From Salaquimonas pukyongi (GTDB lineage Bacteria > Pseudomonadota > Alphaproteobacteria > Rhizobiales > Rhizobiaceae), in NCBI RefSeq assembly GCF_001953055.1, contig NZ_CP019044.1, positions 2,666,001-2,730,000 of the forward strand: 64,000 nucleotides of DNA, read 5' to 3'. Numbering within the stretch: the first letter of the stretch is position 1; the number at the start of each line of letters is the position of its first letter. Shown piece after piece: positions 21,320 to 30,244 of the stretch. The position numbers were made by a program, and so were the translations under genes. The notes beneath the pieces are model-generated. The model was not told the DNA's origin. It did not search any database and was given only the letters and a program-made list of their open reading frames with translations.

Positions 21320-22368
21320 TTAAAACATCTCAGCCGCGCTGAAGTTCACCACCACTTCCGCCCAGGTATCATACTTCTCCGTGGGCAACGAATATGGCGC
21401 ACATTTTTGCACGGCGCGTCTCGCACTGCCCGCAAAGGCCCGCCGCGCACCGCTTTCCCCCCGCTTGCCTGGACGTCCGGACGGCCCTCGATGTTGCCAT
21501 CCGGAGTTAGGCGGATCGTTACCGTCACCCGCATGTCTTCGGCATCTGCAAGGCCGGCCGGCACAGACCAGCACTGTTCGATGGCCGCCCTCAACGCATC
21601 CAGCTCGCTGGCGGATAGTTTGCCGCTTTTCGATGGCTTGCTGGTTCCCAGCGATGCTTGCTGGTCCGACGTTTTTGCGCCCGAAGAGGCCGGTTCCTGC
21701 TTGTTGAGCAGTGAGGCGATCTCATCCGTCACCGACTCCTCCTTCTTGTCGGAGGACGCACTCCTGGTGCTGGCGGGTTTGTCCGGTTTCTTGCGTTGCG
21801 TGGTTTCCGCTGTTTTCGGCTTTGGCGGCTCGGGCCGTTTGATGGGAACAGCTGCAACATCCTGAAGTGAGGCAAATTGCTCGCTGCTTTCGGCAGGGGC
21901 TGCTTCCTCAACAGGCGTTTCTTCGGTTATCGGCACCGCAGGATCGTTCAGCGCTGACATCTCTGTCGTGGGCGCAGGCGTATCCTCCGGCGCTGGCGGC
22001 ACTTCCTCGATTTCAGGAGCAGGGGTCGGCTTGGGTGCGGGCGGCGGCGTCTCGGCTTTTGCCGTCTCCACCGGCTGTTCTGCAGGCTTTGCTTCCGGCT
22101 GCGACTTCAGGTCGTTCTGGCTTTCCCCGATGTTTTCGGCATTTTCGACCACATCGGGCCGTTGCGTCGGTTTGGGAGCAGGCGTTTCGCTCAGATCGGC
22201 CTTTTTGTCTCCTTCGACGGACTGGGTAAATTCCTCAATGGGCACGATATCAATGGGCAATGCCTCCACATCGGCGACCTCCAGCGGCGCAGGCGCAGAA
22301 AAGCTCAACAGTCCCCAGGCGAGGACCGCTGCATGAGCCGTACTGGAAAGCGCTACCCCGAATTTCAC
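21320..22368 (-). CDS. tolA: Tol-Pal protein TolA, frameshifted near the C-terminus
   Basis: TolA is the inner-membrane protein that spans the periplasm to TolB/Pal. It has an N-terminal membrane anchor, a long Pro/Glu/Ala-rich region, and a C-terminal TonB-like domain ([20 protein letters not shown]...). As written the last residues turn into [13 protein letters not shown]. One extra G in the six-G run (C on plus, 21457-21462) restores [21 protein letters not shown] and an ending [11 protein letters not shown] with a stop at 21320. Confidence 0.88.
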
Positions 22369-22378
22369 CTGAGGTGTC

Positions 22379-22810
22379 CTATTGTTCGGTTTGTTCCTGC
22401 AGCGTCACCATGGCGAGCCGCTTGTAACCGGCCTGCGAAATCAGACCCATCACGCGCATGACATTGCCATAGGCTGCTGCCCGGTCTCCACGCACATAGA
22501 TGCGCTCCTCATAACCGTTGCGGGCAATGGCGCCGAGTTTGGCTACGAGCTCATTCATGGGAATTTCGGTTTCCTGGAGATAGACCTGACCGGCCTCGTT
22601 GACCGAGATGGTGATCGGCTGGGTCTCTGAGTTAAGCTGATTGGCGCGCGTCTCAGGCAAATCGATCGGCACCCCGACCGTCAGCAGCGGCGCGGCCACC
22701 ATGAAGATGATCAGGAGTACCAGCATCACATCGACAAACGGCGTGACGTTGATCTCGTTGATCGGCTTGTGCCGGTTGTGGCGTCTATGGCGTCTTGAAT
22801 TCCGCATCAC
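22379..22810 (-). CDS. tolR: Tol-Pal protein TolR
   Basis: This 143-residue ExbD/TolR protein has one membrane span (VDVMLVLLIIFMVAAPLL) with the essential Asp at its start, preceded by the INEINVTPFVD motif. With TolQ it forms the proton-driven motor for TolA. It sits between tolQ and tolA in the operon. Confidence 0.96.
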   Translation of the reverse strand: MMRNSRRHRRHNRHKPINEINVTPFVDVMLVLLIIFMVAAPLLTVGVPIDLPETRANQLNSETQPITISVNEAGQVYLQETEIPMNELVAKLGAIARNGYEERIYVRGDRAAAYGNVMRVMGLISQAGYKRLAMVTLQEQTEQ

Positions 22811-22855
22811 GCATTCTTTACATGTTCAGCAATCTTCGCGTTCCGGCGGACAGGG

Positions 22856-23611
22856 TCAGCCCTGCCGTCCGGTTCTCTCATCAATCTGCCGCGAAAGTAT
22901 GGCGGAGAATTCATCGGCAAAGCCCTCCAGCCGGGCAGCGATCTTGGCCACGTCATTCGAAAGCTTGTTGTAGGCAACCAGCGCTGGAATGGCCGCCAGC
23001 AGGCCGAGGGCGGTGGCCATTAGCGCTTCGGCAATGCCAGGCGCGACCACGGCAAGGTTGGTCGATTTCGACCCGGCAATTGCCTGAAACGAGGTCATGA
23101 TACCGATCACCGTGCCGAACAGGCCGACATAAACGGCAACCGAACCCACCGACGCAAGAAATCCAAGCCGGCGCTCAAGCCGGTCGATCTCGCGGGCAAG
23201 CGAAACATCCATCACTTTTTCAATGCGCGCCTGAAGGCCGATCGGCGAGCTTGCGCCGCGCTCATAGCTTTTCTTCCACTCCCGCATGGCGGAAACGAAC
23301 AGGGCGCCCATTCCCGTCGGGGTGCGGTCGGCAAGAGACCGGTATAGTTCTTCCAGGGAGCGCCCGGACCAGAACACTTCCTCGAAGCGGTCGAGTTGCT
23401 TGCGCGTGCGGGCATAAAGGATGACCTTGTCAACGATGATCGCCCAGGTCCAGATTGATGCCGCCAGCAGACCGATCATTACCAGTTTGACGATCAGGCC
23501 GGCCTGCAGAAACAGGCCAAGCAGGGTAACATCCCCTGCTGCTTCCAGCCCGCCCGATTCGACTCCCTGTGCAAATGCCGCCGCGACGGCAAGAATTGAT
23601 ATCCCGTTCAT
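22856..23611 (-). CDS. tolQ: Tol-Pal protein TolQ
   Basis: TolQ is an ExbB-type, three-span inner-membrane protein of about 251 residues. The pore-lining helices appear at VGSVAVYVGLFGTVIGIMTSF and IAEALMATALGLLAAIPALVAYN, with the conserved Thr/Gly-rich motifs. The start MNGISIL at 23611 is preferred over an in-frame ATG 14 codons earlier. It is the first gene of tolQ-tolR-tolA-tolB-pal here. Its usual upstream partner ybgC is 4.9 kb away. Confidence 0.95.
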   Translation of the reverse strand: MNGISILAVAAAFAQGVESGGLEAAGDVTLLGLFLQAGLIVKLVMIGLLAASIWTWAIIVDKVILYARTRKQLDRFEEVFWSGRSLEELYRSLADRTPTGMGALFVSAMREWKKSYERGASSPIGLQARIEKVMDVSLAREIDRLERRLGFLASVGSVAVYVGLFGTVIGIMTSFQAIAGSKSTNLAVVAPGIAEALMATALGLLAAIPALVAYNKLSNDVAKIAARLEGFADEFSAILSRQIDERTGRQG

Positions 23612-23836
23612 GGGAACTACCCCGTGCGCTGATTGGGTTTTGGAGAATCGCAACGGGCAGGCCCGTCACCCGCCCCGTTTGCTCTGCGTCCCAAAGCCCC
23701 AAAAAAATGGTCAAAGGAAGGCATGCCGGAAATGCCCTTCATTCATGGCGCATTAATGATGGATTAAGGTAAAGGAAGGGTTAGGATAACGTGGCGGAAA
23801 CATGGCAAAACCGCCCTTGCCCGAAAACGGACCTGT

Positions 23837-24463
23837 ATGAGGCTGCTAATGCTTAATCCCGAATTTCTGCTCACCTCGCTGGTCGTGGTGCTGCTGCCTG
23901 GTGCCGGCGTACTCTATACGCTCGCCATTGGTTTGGGGCGCGGCTTCATCCCCTCCGTCGCGGCAGCTTTCGGCTGTACGCTCGGCATCCTGCCATCGGC
24001 GCTTGCCGGCATTATCGGTCTTGCCGCGATTCTGCACACGAGCGCCCTGGCATTCCAGATTATCAAATATCTCGGCGTCCTGTATCTGCTCTATATGGCC
24101 TGGAACATCACCCGCAGCGGCGGCGCGCTGGACCTTAAGGAGAACGCAGCCCCTTCCCCGCTGTGGCGCATCGCTGTCAACGGCATACTGATCAACATAC
24201 TCAATCCGAAGCTCTCGCTTTTCTTCCTTGCCTTCCTGCCGCAATTCATCGAGGCGGGAAGCAACTCACCCACCCTCGATATGGTGCTGCTGGCAGCAAT
24301 CTTCATGGCAATGACCTTTGTGGTCTTTGTTGGATATGGAGCCTTTGCATCCCTTGCCCGGGACTTCGTCATCTCGAGGCCTGCCGTGATGACCTGGATG
24401 AAACGCTCTTTTGCCGCTGCTTTCGGCTTTCTCGGCCTGCGGCTTGCTCTGGCGGAACGATGA
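23837..24463 (+). CDS. LysE/RhtB-family exporter
   Basis: This 208-residue protein has about six hydrophobic segments. The N-terminal pattern LLTSLVVVLLPGAGVLYTLAIGLGRGF matches the LysE/RhtB amino-acid efflux family (conserved PG and G-rich loop). It overlaps the following DUF1992 gene by four bases (ATGA). It is the first gene of the accessory block that separates tolQ from ybgC. The substrate is unknown. Confidence 0.88.
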   Translation: MRLLMLNPEFLLTSLVVVLLPGAGVLYTLAIGLGRGFIPSVAAAFGCTLGILPSALAGIIGLAAILHTSALAFQIIKYLGVLYLLYMAWNITRSGGALDLKENAAPSPLWRIAVNGILINILNPKLSLFFLAFLPQFIEAGSNSPTLDMVLLAAIFMAMTFVVFVGYGAFASLARDFVISRPAVMTWMKRSFAAAFGFLGLRLALAER

Positions 24464-24765
24464 ATTTTCACCGCATTGCCGACCAATTGATTGAAAACGC
24501 CATGGAGCGGGGCGTCTTCGAAAATCTGCCCGGCCAGGGAAACCCCTTGCCACCAGCTCCGCTGGGCGATCCTATCGAGGCTTTCGGCTTTCAGCTGATG
24601 GCAAAGACCGGCGCCATTCCCGCCGAAGTGCAGCTCAAGAAGGAAATCCTGCGTCAGACAGAACACCTGCGAACCATGCCTTCAGGGCGCCTGAAACTGG
24701 AAGCCATGCAAACTCTGGCGAACCTGCAGATGCGCCTTGCCATGATGCTGGAAGGCCGCCGCTGA
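24460..24765 (+). CDS. DUF1992 (DnaJ-homologue subfamily C-like) protein
   Basis: This small soluble protein of 101 residues contains the family core ERGVFENLPGQGNPLP near residues 17-32. The start is the ATG overlapping the TGA of the LysE gene, so the two are probably translationally coupled. No biochemical role is established for the bacterial family. Confidence 0.85.
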   Translation: MNFHRIADQLIENAMERGVFENLPGQGNPLPPAPLGDPIEAFGFQLMAKTGAIPAEVQLKKEILRQTEHLRTMPSGRLKLEAMQTLANLQMRLAMMLEGRR

Positions 24766-24862
24766 GCGACAACGAAATGACCGGCGTGTGACTTGTCTGC
24801 CGTATTTTGCTATCCTCCTTAAGGGCAGGCAATATGGGGGCAGGCAATTGGCGTGAGGGGCC

Positions 24863-25741
24863 ATGCAGGCGATCTTCAATCAATTCCAGACCGGCGCCGG
24901 GCGGTATCGGGACGATCCGGTACACACCTACCGCAACAATCCGGCCTACAAGATCAATCAGCGCATCCTTGCGAGCATCGTCGGCGCCATAGCCATATTG
25001 CTGCCTTTCGTACTGATGGCGGGCTTCGCGTTTTTCGATGCCTGCTTCTACCAGTCGATCAGCCATTTTTATTATTCGCGGTTATTCGGCGATGTCTTCG
25101 TGGTGTCACTGGCCGTCATCGCCACCTTTCTGATCGCCTATCGTGGCACCAACCCTTCCGAAAGCAGATTGGCCACCGCTGCCGGGCTTGCAACTTTCGG
25201 CGTTGCACTGTTTCCGACCACCGGTGCCGGCTGCACCATATCAACGGTCGCTGGCCGGGCTTTCGCCAGGATGGACCTTGGCGAGGCTACAGTTACCCGG
25301 TTCTTCCTGCCGCAAGAGGGTGGCATTCCGGCATTTGAACTTTTCGGATGGTCGGGCCATCTGCATTATTTTGCCGCTTCGGTGCTGTTCGCCTTCCTTG
25401 CCTGGTATTCGCTCTTCGTATTCACCCGCGTTGAAAGGAAGGACCGCAAGGGCGGCAGCGGAAAACTCACCGAAACCAAGAAACTGCGCAATACGATCTA
25501 TCTCACCTCCGGAACGGTGATTCTGGTTTCCATCGCCATGCTGTTTGCTTCCTTCCTGCTGGAGAGGTTCAACGGCATCACCATTTCCGGCGGGCTCCTC
25601 GATTACTGGACGTTTGTTTTTGAAGCGCTGGCCTTGTGGGCCTTCGGCATTGCCTGGATCACCAAGGGGCGGGTCTGGAACCGCTACCTGATGGAGAAAG
25701 CCGAAATCCGAGAACTGCAGAAGATGGGGAAGGTAGAATAA
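24863..25741 (+). CDS. Six-span membrane protein of unknown function
   Basis: This 292-residue protein has about six hydrophobic segments, near residues 37-60, 74-93, 103-120, 160-180, 205-225 and 235-258. A short conserved-looking loop, SISHFYYSRLFGD, lies between the first two, and a charged cytoplasmic loop (RVERKDRKGGSGKLTETKK) follows the fourth. I do not recognise the family. It lies about 100 bases downstream of the DUF1992 gene on the same strand and is convergent with the sulfatase gene. Confidence 0.65.
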   Translation: MQAIFNQFQTGAGRYRDDPVHTYRNNPAYKINQRILASIVGAIAILLPFVLMAGFAFFDACFYQSISHFYYSRLFGDVFVVSLAVIATFLIAYRGTNPSESRLATAAGLATFGVALFPTTGAGCTISTVAGRAFARMDLGEATVTRFFLPQEGGIPAFELFGWSGHLHYFAASVLFAFLAWYSLFVFTRVERKDRKGGSGKLTETKKLRNTIYLTSGTVILVSIAMLFASFLLERFNGITISGGLLDYWTFVFEALALWAFGIAWITKGRVWNRYLMEKAEIRELQKMGKVE

Positions 25742-25787
25742 AGCCTCAGACGCAGAGTGCGGCCCTTGGCCCAGGCTGTATCCACAT

Positions 25788-27413
25788 CTAGCCCTCTGCA
25801 TTATCCAACTGCCATGCTTCCAGCAGGATCGGCAGCGCTACATCCCAGTCCATGACGCCGGTTTTGTCGGCCCAGCCTTGATATTGCGCCAGCAGATCGG
25901 CTTCCACCGGCTGGTTGTTTCCGGCCAGATCGTTTAGCTCGGTGCGGTCTTTCTCCATGTCGTAGAGTTCCCAGTTTCCACCGTGCTTTCTGACCAGCTT
26001 GAACTGGCCGCTGCGAATGGCGCAATTGCCTTCATGTTCAAAGAAGATCGGCTGCTCACGGCTCCATTCCTTGCCCGCCAGCAGGGGGAGGAAGGATTCG
26101 CCCTGCAGTTTCTGGATCGCATGCCCGCCCAATTCCGACAGAGGCGGCGCACCGGTCGCTTCCAGTATTGTTGGCAGCACATCGACCACATGGGCGGCCT
26201 CATGGGATACCGAAGGTGCGGCAATACGCGCCGGCCAATGGGCGATGAACGGCGTCGATATGCCCCCTTCGTGCACATAGTGCTTGAACAGCCGGAAAGG
26301 TGCATTCGACACATTGGCCCAGGGCTTGTCATAGCTTTGATAGGTCAAGGCCCCGCCGGGCCTTAAACCGGGAATGTTGCCCATGGTGATCCGGCGCCCG
26401 TCATGGGTTTCGTCCGGAAAGAACTTCGCCCAGCCATCCTCGGCCATGAATTCGGCGCACCCGCCATTGTCGGACAAAAACAGGATCAGGGTGTTTTCAT
26501 ACTGCCCCAGGCGTTTGAGCGCCTGGACAAACCTTCCGATCGACTGGTCCATCCGGTCGACCATGGCCGCATAGGCCGCCATCTTGCTTGCTTCCCAGTC
26601 GCTGTGTTCGATTGTCTGCCAGGGCGGCACCTCGCTGTCGCGCGGCGATATCTGCCAGTTCTTTTGCAGCAGCTGCCGGCCGTTCATCTCTTCATGCCGC
26701 GCGGTGCGGATCGCATCCCACCCGGCGCTGTAGACACCGTCGTAACGGGCTATATCCTCTTGCGGTGCATGCAGCGGCCAATGGGGTGCCGCATGGGCCA
26801 GATAGAGGAAGAACGGTTTTTCTTCGCCTGACGCCTCTTCCACCATGCCGATAGCCTTGTCGGTGATCGCATCGGTAAAATAAAAGTCGTCGGGGAAAAC
26901 CTCGACGCGGGAATCGTTCTCCAGCATGTAGTGCGGCGAGAAGAAATTCGTCACCCCGTCGACAATGCCGTAAAACCGGTCAAAGCCGCGCTGGCGCGGC
27001 GTGGGATGATCGACATCACCTACCCGCCAGGAGTCGACTTCCCGAGCCATGAAATCGCCGGCCACATGCCATTTGCCTGCCATCAGCGTGCGGTAGCCCG
27101 ATTCGCGCAACACTTCGGCAATCGTCGCGCTGTCATTGCGAAGAAAGCCCTGATAGGCCGGGCTGCCCAGATTGGCCCCCATATGGCCGACGCCCGCATT
27201 GTGCGGATAAAGCCCGGTCAGAAGCGAGGCGCGGGTCGGGCAGCAGCGGGCACAATTATACATCGACGTCATCAGCACACCGCCTCGTGCCAGCGCGTCG
27301 ATGTTGGGTGTGCGAATTTCCGATCCCATGATGCCGAGATCGGCGAACCCCATGTCGTCAACCAGAATCAGAACCACATTGGGTCTTGCCTTGCCTGCCT
27401 CTTGCCGCTGCAT
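25788..27413 (-). CDS. Arylsulfatase-type sulfatase
   Basis: This alkaline-phosphatase-superfamily sulfatase of about 541 residues begins RPNVVLILVDDMGFADLGIMG, whose two Asp bind the metal. The formylglycine motif C-x-P-x-R is present as CCPTR within NCARCCPTRASLLTGLYPH. The start at 27413 has an AGGA site and lies past the soxR stop; the upstream open frame overlaps soxR and is rejected. No signal peptide is visible, so it may be cytoplasmic. The substrate cannot be predicted. It needs a formylglycine-generating or maturase enzyme that is not in this window. Confidence 0.9.
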   Translation of the reverse strand: MQRQEAGKARPNVVLILVDDMGFADLGIMGSEIRTPNIDALARGGVLMTSMYNCARCCPTRASLLTGLYPHNAGVGHMGANLGSPAYQGFLRNDSATIAEVLRESGYRTLMAGKWHVAGDFMAREVDSWRVGDVDHPTPRQRGFDRFYGIVDGVTNFFSPHYMLENDSRVEVFPDDFYFTDAITDKAIGMVEEASGEEKPFFLYLAHAAPHWPLHAPQEDIARYDGVYSAGWDAIRTARHEEMNGRQLLQKNWQISPRDSEVPPWQTIEHSDWEASKMAAYAAMVDRMDQSIGRFVQALKRLGQYENTLILFLSDNGGCAEFMAEDGWAKFFPDETHDGRRITMGNIPGLRPGGALTYQSYDKPWANVSNAPFRLFKHYVHEGGISTPFIAHWPARIAAPSVSHEAAHVVDVLPTILEATGAPPLSELGGHAIQKLQGESFLPLLAGKEWSREQPIFFEHEGNCAIRSGQFKLVRKHGGNWELYDMEKDRTELNDLAGNNQPVEADLLAQYQGWADKTGVMDWDVALPILLEAWQLDNAEG

Positions 27414-27447
27414 CTTGTCCTCCCGTTTTGCGGCAATCGGAGCGCAA

Positions 27448-27900
27448 TCAGTCCTGCCCGTCAATCCCCGCTTTATAAACCAGCACCGGACCGGTCCCGG
27501 ATTTTGCAGCAGCATCGCCGGGATTATAAAGTTTGCAGGTATCCATTGAGAGGCAGCCACACCCGATGCAGCCGTCAAGCCGGTCGCGCAGCCGTTCCAT
27601 CATCGCAATGCGGTGGTTGAGTTCCTCGCGGATCGCCTTGCCCATTCTTGCCCAGTCCCGCTTGGTGGGCGGGCGCTGGTGGGGCAATCCGGCGAGCATG
27701 GCCTTGATCTGATCGAGGGTAAAGCCAAGTCCCTGAACGGCAATGATGAAGGACAGCTTGCGGATTTCACTGCGCAGGAAACGCCGCTGGCGGCCTTCGC
27801 TGCGCAGCGCCTGTATCAGCCCCTCATTTTCGTAGTAACGCACCGCCGAAACACTCAGGCCGGTCCGGGCAGCCACTTCACCGATTGACAGATCGAGCAT
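27448..27900 (-). CDS. soxR: Redox-sensitive transcriptional activator SoxR
   Basis: This 150-residue MerR-family regulator has an N-terminal winged helix (IGEVAARTGLSVSAVRYYENEGLI), a dimerisation helix, and the SoxR iron-sulfur motif CIGCGCLSMDTC, i.e. C-x2-C-x-C-x5-C, near residues 112-123. The [2Fe-2S] cluster senses redox-cycling compounds. It is divergent from a VOC gene, with a MerR-type operator between them. The sulfatase gene follows in the same direction after about 35 bases. Confidence 0.93.
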   Translation of the reverse strand: MLDLSIGEVAARTGLSVSAVRYYENEGLIQALRSEGRQRRFLRSEIRKLSFIIAVQGLGFTLDQIKAMLAGLPHQRPPTKRDWARMGKAIREELNHRIAMMERLRDRLDGCIGCGCLSMDTCKLYNPGDAAAKSGTGPVLVYKAGIDGQD

Positions 27901-27993
27901 TCATCCAACCCCTCCATGCGTGTGCCCATACCGCCCTGCCCTTGCTGCCGGCGGGAAAGGCCGGAAACTTTTTGGCACATCGCGAAATTTCCC

Positions 27994-28024
27994 TTGATCT
28001 AAAGTTAGCTTTAGAAATTACACT
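27994..28024 (+). promoter_or_regulatory. MerR/SoxR-type promoter with palindromic operator
   Basis: A -35 TTGATC and -10 TACACT are separated by 19 bases, the stretched spacer recognised by MerR-family activators. The spacer contains CTAAAG-TTAG-CTTTAG, an inverted repeat centred between the two boxes. It reads toward the VOC gene at 28058 and lies just upstream of soxR, so SoxR very likely controls it. Confidence 0.8.
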
Positions 28025-28057
28025 GTCAAGCATCTCATCAAAACCGGAGCGACGAAC

Positions 28058-28444
28058 ATGACATCTGCCACCCTTGAACATGCAAACATCACCGTTAGCG
28101 ATTCCCGCAAAACCGCCGCATGGCTGTCCCGTGTTTTCGGCTGGCACATCCGCTGGGAAGGCCCCTCAAAGGATGAAGGATTTACGGTTCACGTCGGCAA
28201 TGACGATGTTTATCTGGCCGTCTATACAGCACCTGAAGCCCGCAAGGGCGCACCCGGCGCCCGCACGGCCATTGGCGGCCTCAACCATGTGGGAATCGTC
28301 GTCAATGACCTGGCTGAAGCTGAAAAGCGCGTGATCACTGAAGGGTTTAAACCGCACAACCACGCAGAATACGAACCCGGTCGTCGCTTTTATTTCGACG
28401 ACAATGACGGCATCGAATATGAAGTGGTGAATTATGACGGGTAA
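28058..28444 (+). CDS. VOC-superfamily (glyoxalase/dioxygenase-fold) protein
   Basis: This 128-residue single-domain protein has the paired beta-alpha-beta-beta-beta motifs of the vicinal oxygen chelate fold: LEHANITVSDSRKTAAWLSRVFGW and LNHVGIVVNDLAEAEKRV, with candidate metal ligands in EHAN, NHVG and the terminal GIEYEVVNY. Placement under a SoxR-type promoter suggests a role in detoxifying redox-active or electrophilic compounds. The substrate is unknown. Confidence 0.85.
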   Translation: MTSATLEHANITVSDSRKTAAWLSRVFGWHIRWEGPSKDEGFTVHVGNDDVYLAVYTAPEARKGAPGARTAIGGLNHVGIVVNDLAEAEKRVITEGFKPHNHAEYEPGRRFYFDDNDGIEYEVVNYDG

Positions 28445-28463
28445 AGCGTGGGGCCGAATTGCA

Positions 28464-28946
28464 TCAGCCTCCCAGCTTCTCCCGCAGATCGTCAGGGAAC
28501 CGCTTTGCACCACCGCCGTGGTGAATGAAGGCAACCTCTACATCGGCACCGCACAGTAGCGTTTCGGTGCCGTCTGCCTCGCGTCGCAAAACCTCCTGGC
28601 GCAGAAAGGAGCGCGCACCCGTCAGCTTGTTGCGGATTGTCCTGACGGTCAGAAGATCGTCGATGCGCGCCGGCGGGCCAAACTGCAGATTCATCCGGTG
28701 GATCGCAAAGGCCGATTTGTCCGCTTCCAGATCGGTATGGAAGACCCGCAGATGCCGCAGCCATTCGGTGCGCGAGCGCTCCATGTATTTCAGGTAATTG
28801 GAGTGATAGACAACGCCGGAAAAATCCGTGTCCTCATAATAGACCCGCACTTCCATTTCATGACCCAACCCGCGCTCATCGTCGATCAGCCGGTTGGCAA
28901 GTTCCGCCTTTTCGCGGGCGGAAACGGTTTTGGAGGCATTTGTCAT
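28464..28946 (-). CDS. ybgC: Tol-Pal-associated acyl-CoA thioesterase YbgC
   Basis: This hotdog thioesterase of about 160 residues carries the YbgC signature VYYEDTDFSGVVYHSNYLKYMERSR, whose Asp is catalytic. The start at 28946 (MTNASKT) is preferred; the open frame continues 32 codons upstream without family similarity. ybgC normally heads the tol operon but here is separated from tolQ by the 23.8-28.4 kb accessory block. It lies downstream of ruvB in the usual Rhizobiales order, with the MOSC gene intervening on the other strand. Confidence 0.93.
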   Translation of the reverse strand: MTNASKTVSAREKAELANRLIDDERGLGHEMEVRVYYEDTDFSGVVYHSNYLKYMERSRTEWLRHLRVFHTDLEADKSAFAIHRMNLQFGPPARIDDLLTVRTIRNKLTGARSFLRQEVLRREADGTETLLCGADVEVAFIHHGGGAKRFPDDLREKLGG

Positions 28947-29097
28947 TGACTTTGAAGCCGCTCTCGTGTCGCCATCTTCCAGATTTCTGCCCTGCCGGGC
29001 AAACATCGCGCCGTAGATGCCATGTTGGGGTTGGCCTGCCAAGCCCCATCCCGCGGGAGCGCAGCTTCTACCGGCACGCGTTATTTTGGGAAGATCA

Positions 29098-30231
29098 ATG
29101 CAGCTCGCTCAGATTTACCGCTATCCGGTCAAGGCACTTCCCGGCGAGCGGCTGGACAAGGTCAGCCTGACTGCCGCAGAAGGCCTGCCCCACGACCGGC
29201 GCTTTGCACTGACCAATATGAGCGAACCGGCACCGGACGGAGAATGGATGCCCTGCCGCTCCTTTTTCATCAACGCGTTGCATGATGGCCTGGCGCAGTT
29301 TTCCCAAACCTTCGATGAGGCATCCGGCAAACTGACAATTGCCTCGCACCAGGGCAGCGCAGTTTCCTTCACCGCCGGCGATGGGGAAAGCCAGACACGC
29401 GCCAATGCGTCAATCCCGGCGCTGCTTGAGCCGCTCCAGCCGGAAACCTCCATACCGCCCATGATTGCCGAAAGGCGTCAGGTGCCGGGAGCCCATTCAG
29501 GCTTTTGGGATTTCACCGACAGCGCCCTGTCGATCATCAATCTGGCGTCGGTGGACATGCTGTCAAAGGCCATGGGTGTTGAACTCGACCCGCGCCGCTT
29601 CCGCGGCAATTTGCTGATCGACGGCCTGGCACCGTGGGAGGAATTCAGCTGGCTGGGAAAACGGATTTCGATTGGCGAAGCTGAACTGGAAATCATCCGC
29701 CCCGCTCAGCGCTGCCCCGCAACTTCAGTCAATCCCGAAACCGCCCTTCGCGACCTGAAAGTCCCCGACTGCCTGCAGACCCATTTCGGACACGCGTTTT
29801 TGGGCATGTATGCCCAAGTGACAAAGGGCGGATTGATCGCGCCGGGCGAAAGCATCAACATTTCTGGAGCAGCGCACATGCCCCCGGACCAGGCAGCAGC
29901 CGAAGGACCCGACTACCGGCTATGGCCGAGGATGGCGGAGGTTGTGGATATCAGCTCTCACGGGGAGCATGCCGAAGAAGCTGGGTGTTTGATGAGCCTG
30001 CGCCCGGCCGGACCCTGGCTTTTGCCGGAGGCCAGGCCCGGCCAGCGGCTGCGCATTCATCTGGGGCCTGATCTCTACACCGCCGCCGAAATATCAGACC
30101 ACCGCGATCATACCACCGTCCTGCATGTCACCCCTTCGCAAACCGGCGATCGGGCTACGGCGCATTTGCTGGAGCAGGCCAAGACTGGCGACCGGCTGGT
30201 GGTGACCGGGCCGTTTGGCCGGCCGGGCTAA
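29098..30231 (+). CDS. MOSC-domain protein fused to an FNR-like flavin-binding barrel, possibly truncated
   Basis: This 377-residue protein has a MOSC N-terminal beta barrel (MQLAQIYRYPVKALPGERL), a MOSC core (RGNLLIDGLAPWEEFSWLGKRISIGEAELEI, then the conserved Cys in RPAQRCPATSVNPET), and then about 80 residues resembling the FAD-binding barrel of ferredoxin-NADP reductases (QRLRIHLGPDLYTAAEISDH... GDRLVVTGPFG). The nucleotide-binding and 2Fe-2S domains often found after this are absent and the frame stops 14 bases before the ruvB end. MOSC proteins transfer sulfur or handle molybdenum cofactor. The start was chosen at MQLAQIY. Confidence 0.8.
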   Translation: MQLAQIYRYPVKALPGERLDKVSLTAAEGLPHDRRFALTNMSEPAPDGEWMPCRSFFINALHDGLAQFSQTFDEASGKLTIASHQGSAVSFTAGDGESQTRANASIPALLEPLQPETSIPPMIAERRQVPGAHSGFWDFTDSALSIINLASVDMLSKAMGVELDPRRFRGNLLIDGLAPWEEFSWLGKRISIGEAELEIIRPAQRCPATSVNPETALRDLKVPDCLQTHFGHAFLGMYAQVTKGGLIAPGESINISGAAHMPPDQAAAEGPDYRLWPRMAEVVDISSHGEHAEEAGCLMSLRPAGPWLLPEARPGQRLRIHLGPDLYTAAEISDHRDHTTVLHVTPSQTGDRATAHLLEQAKTGDRLVVTGPFGRPG

Positions 30232-30244
30232 GCTGCATTGACAC

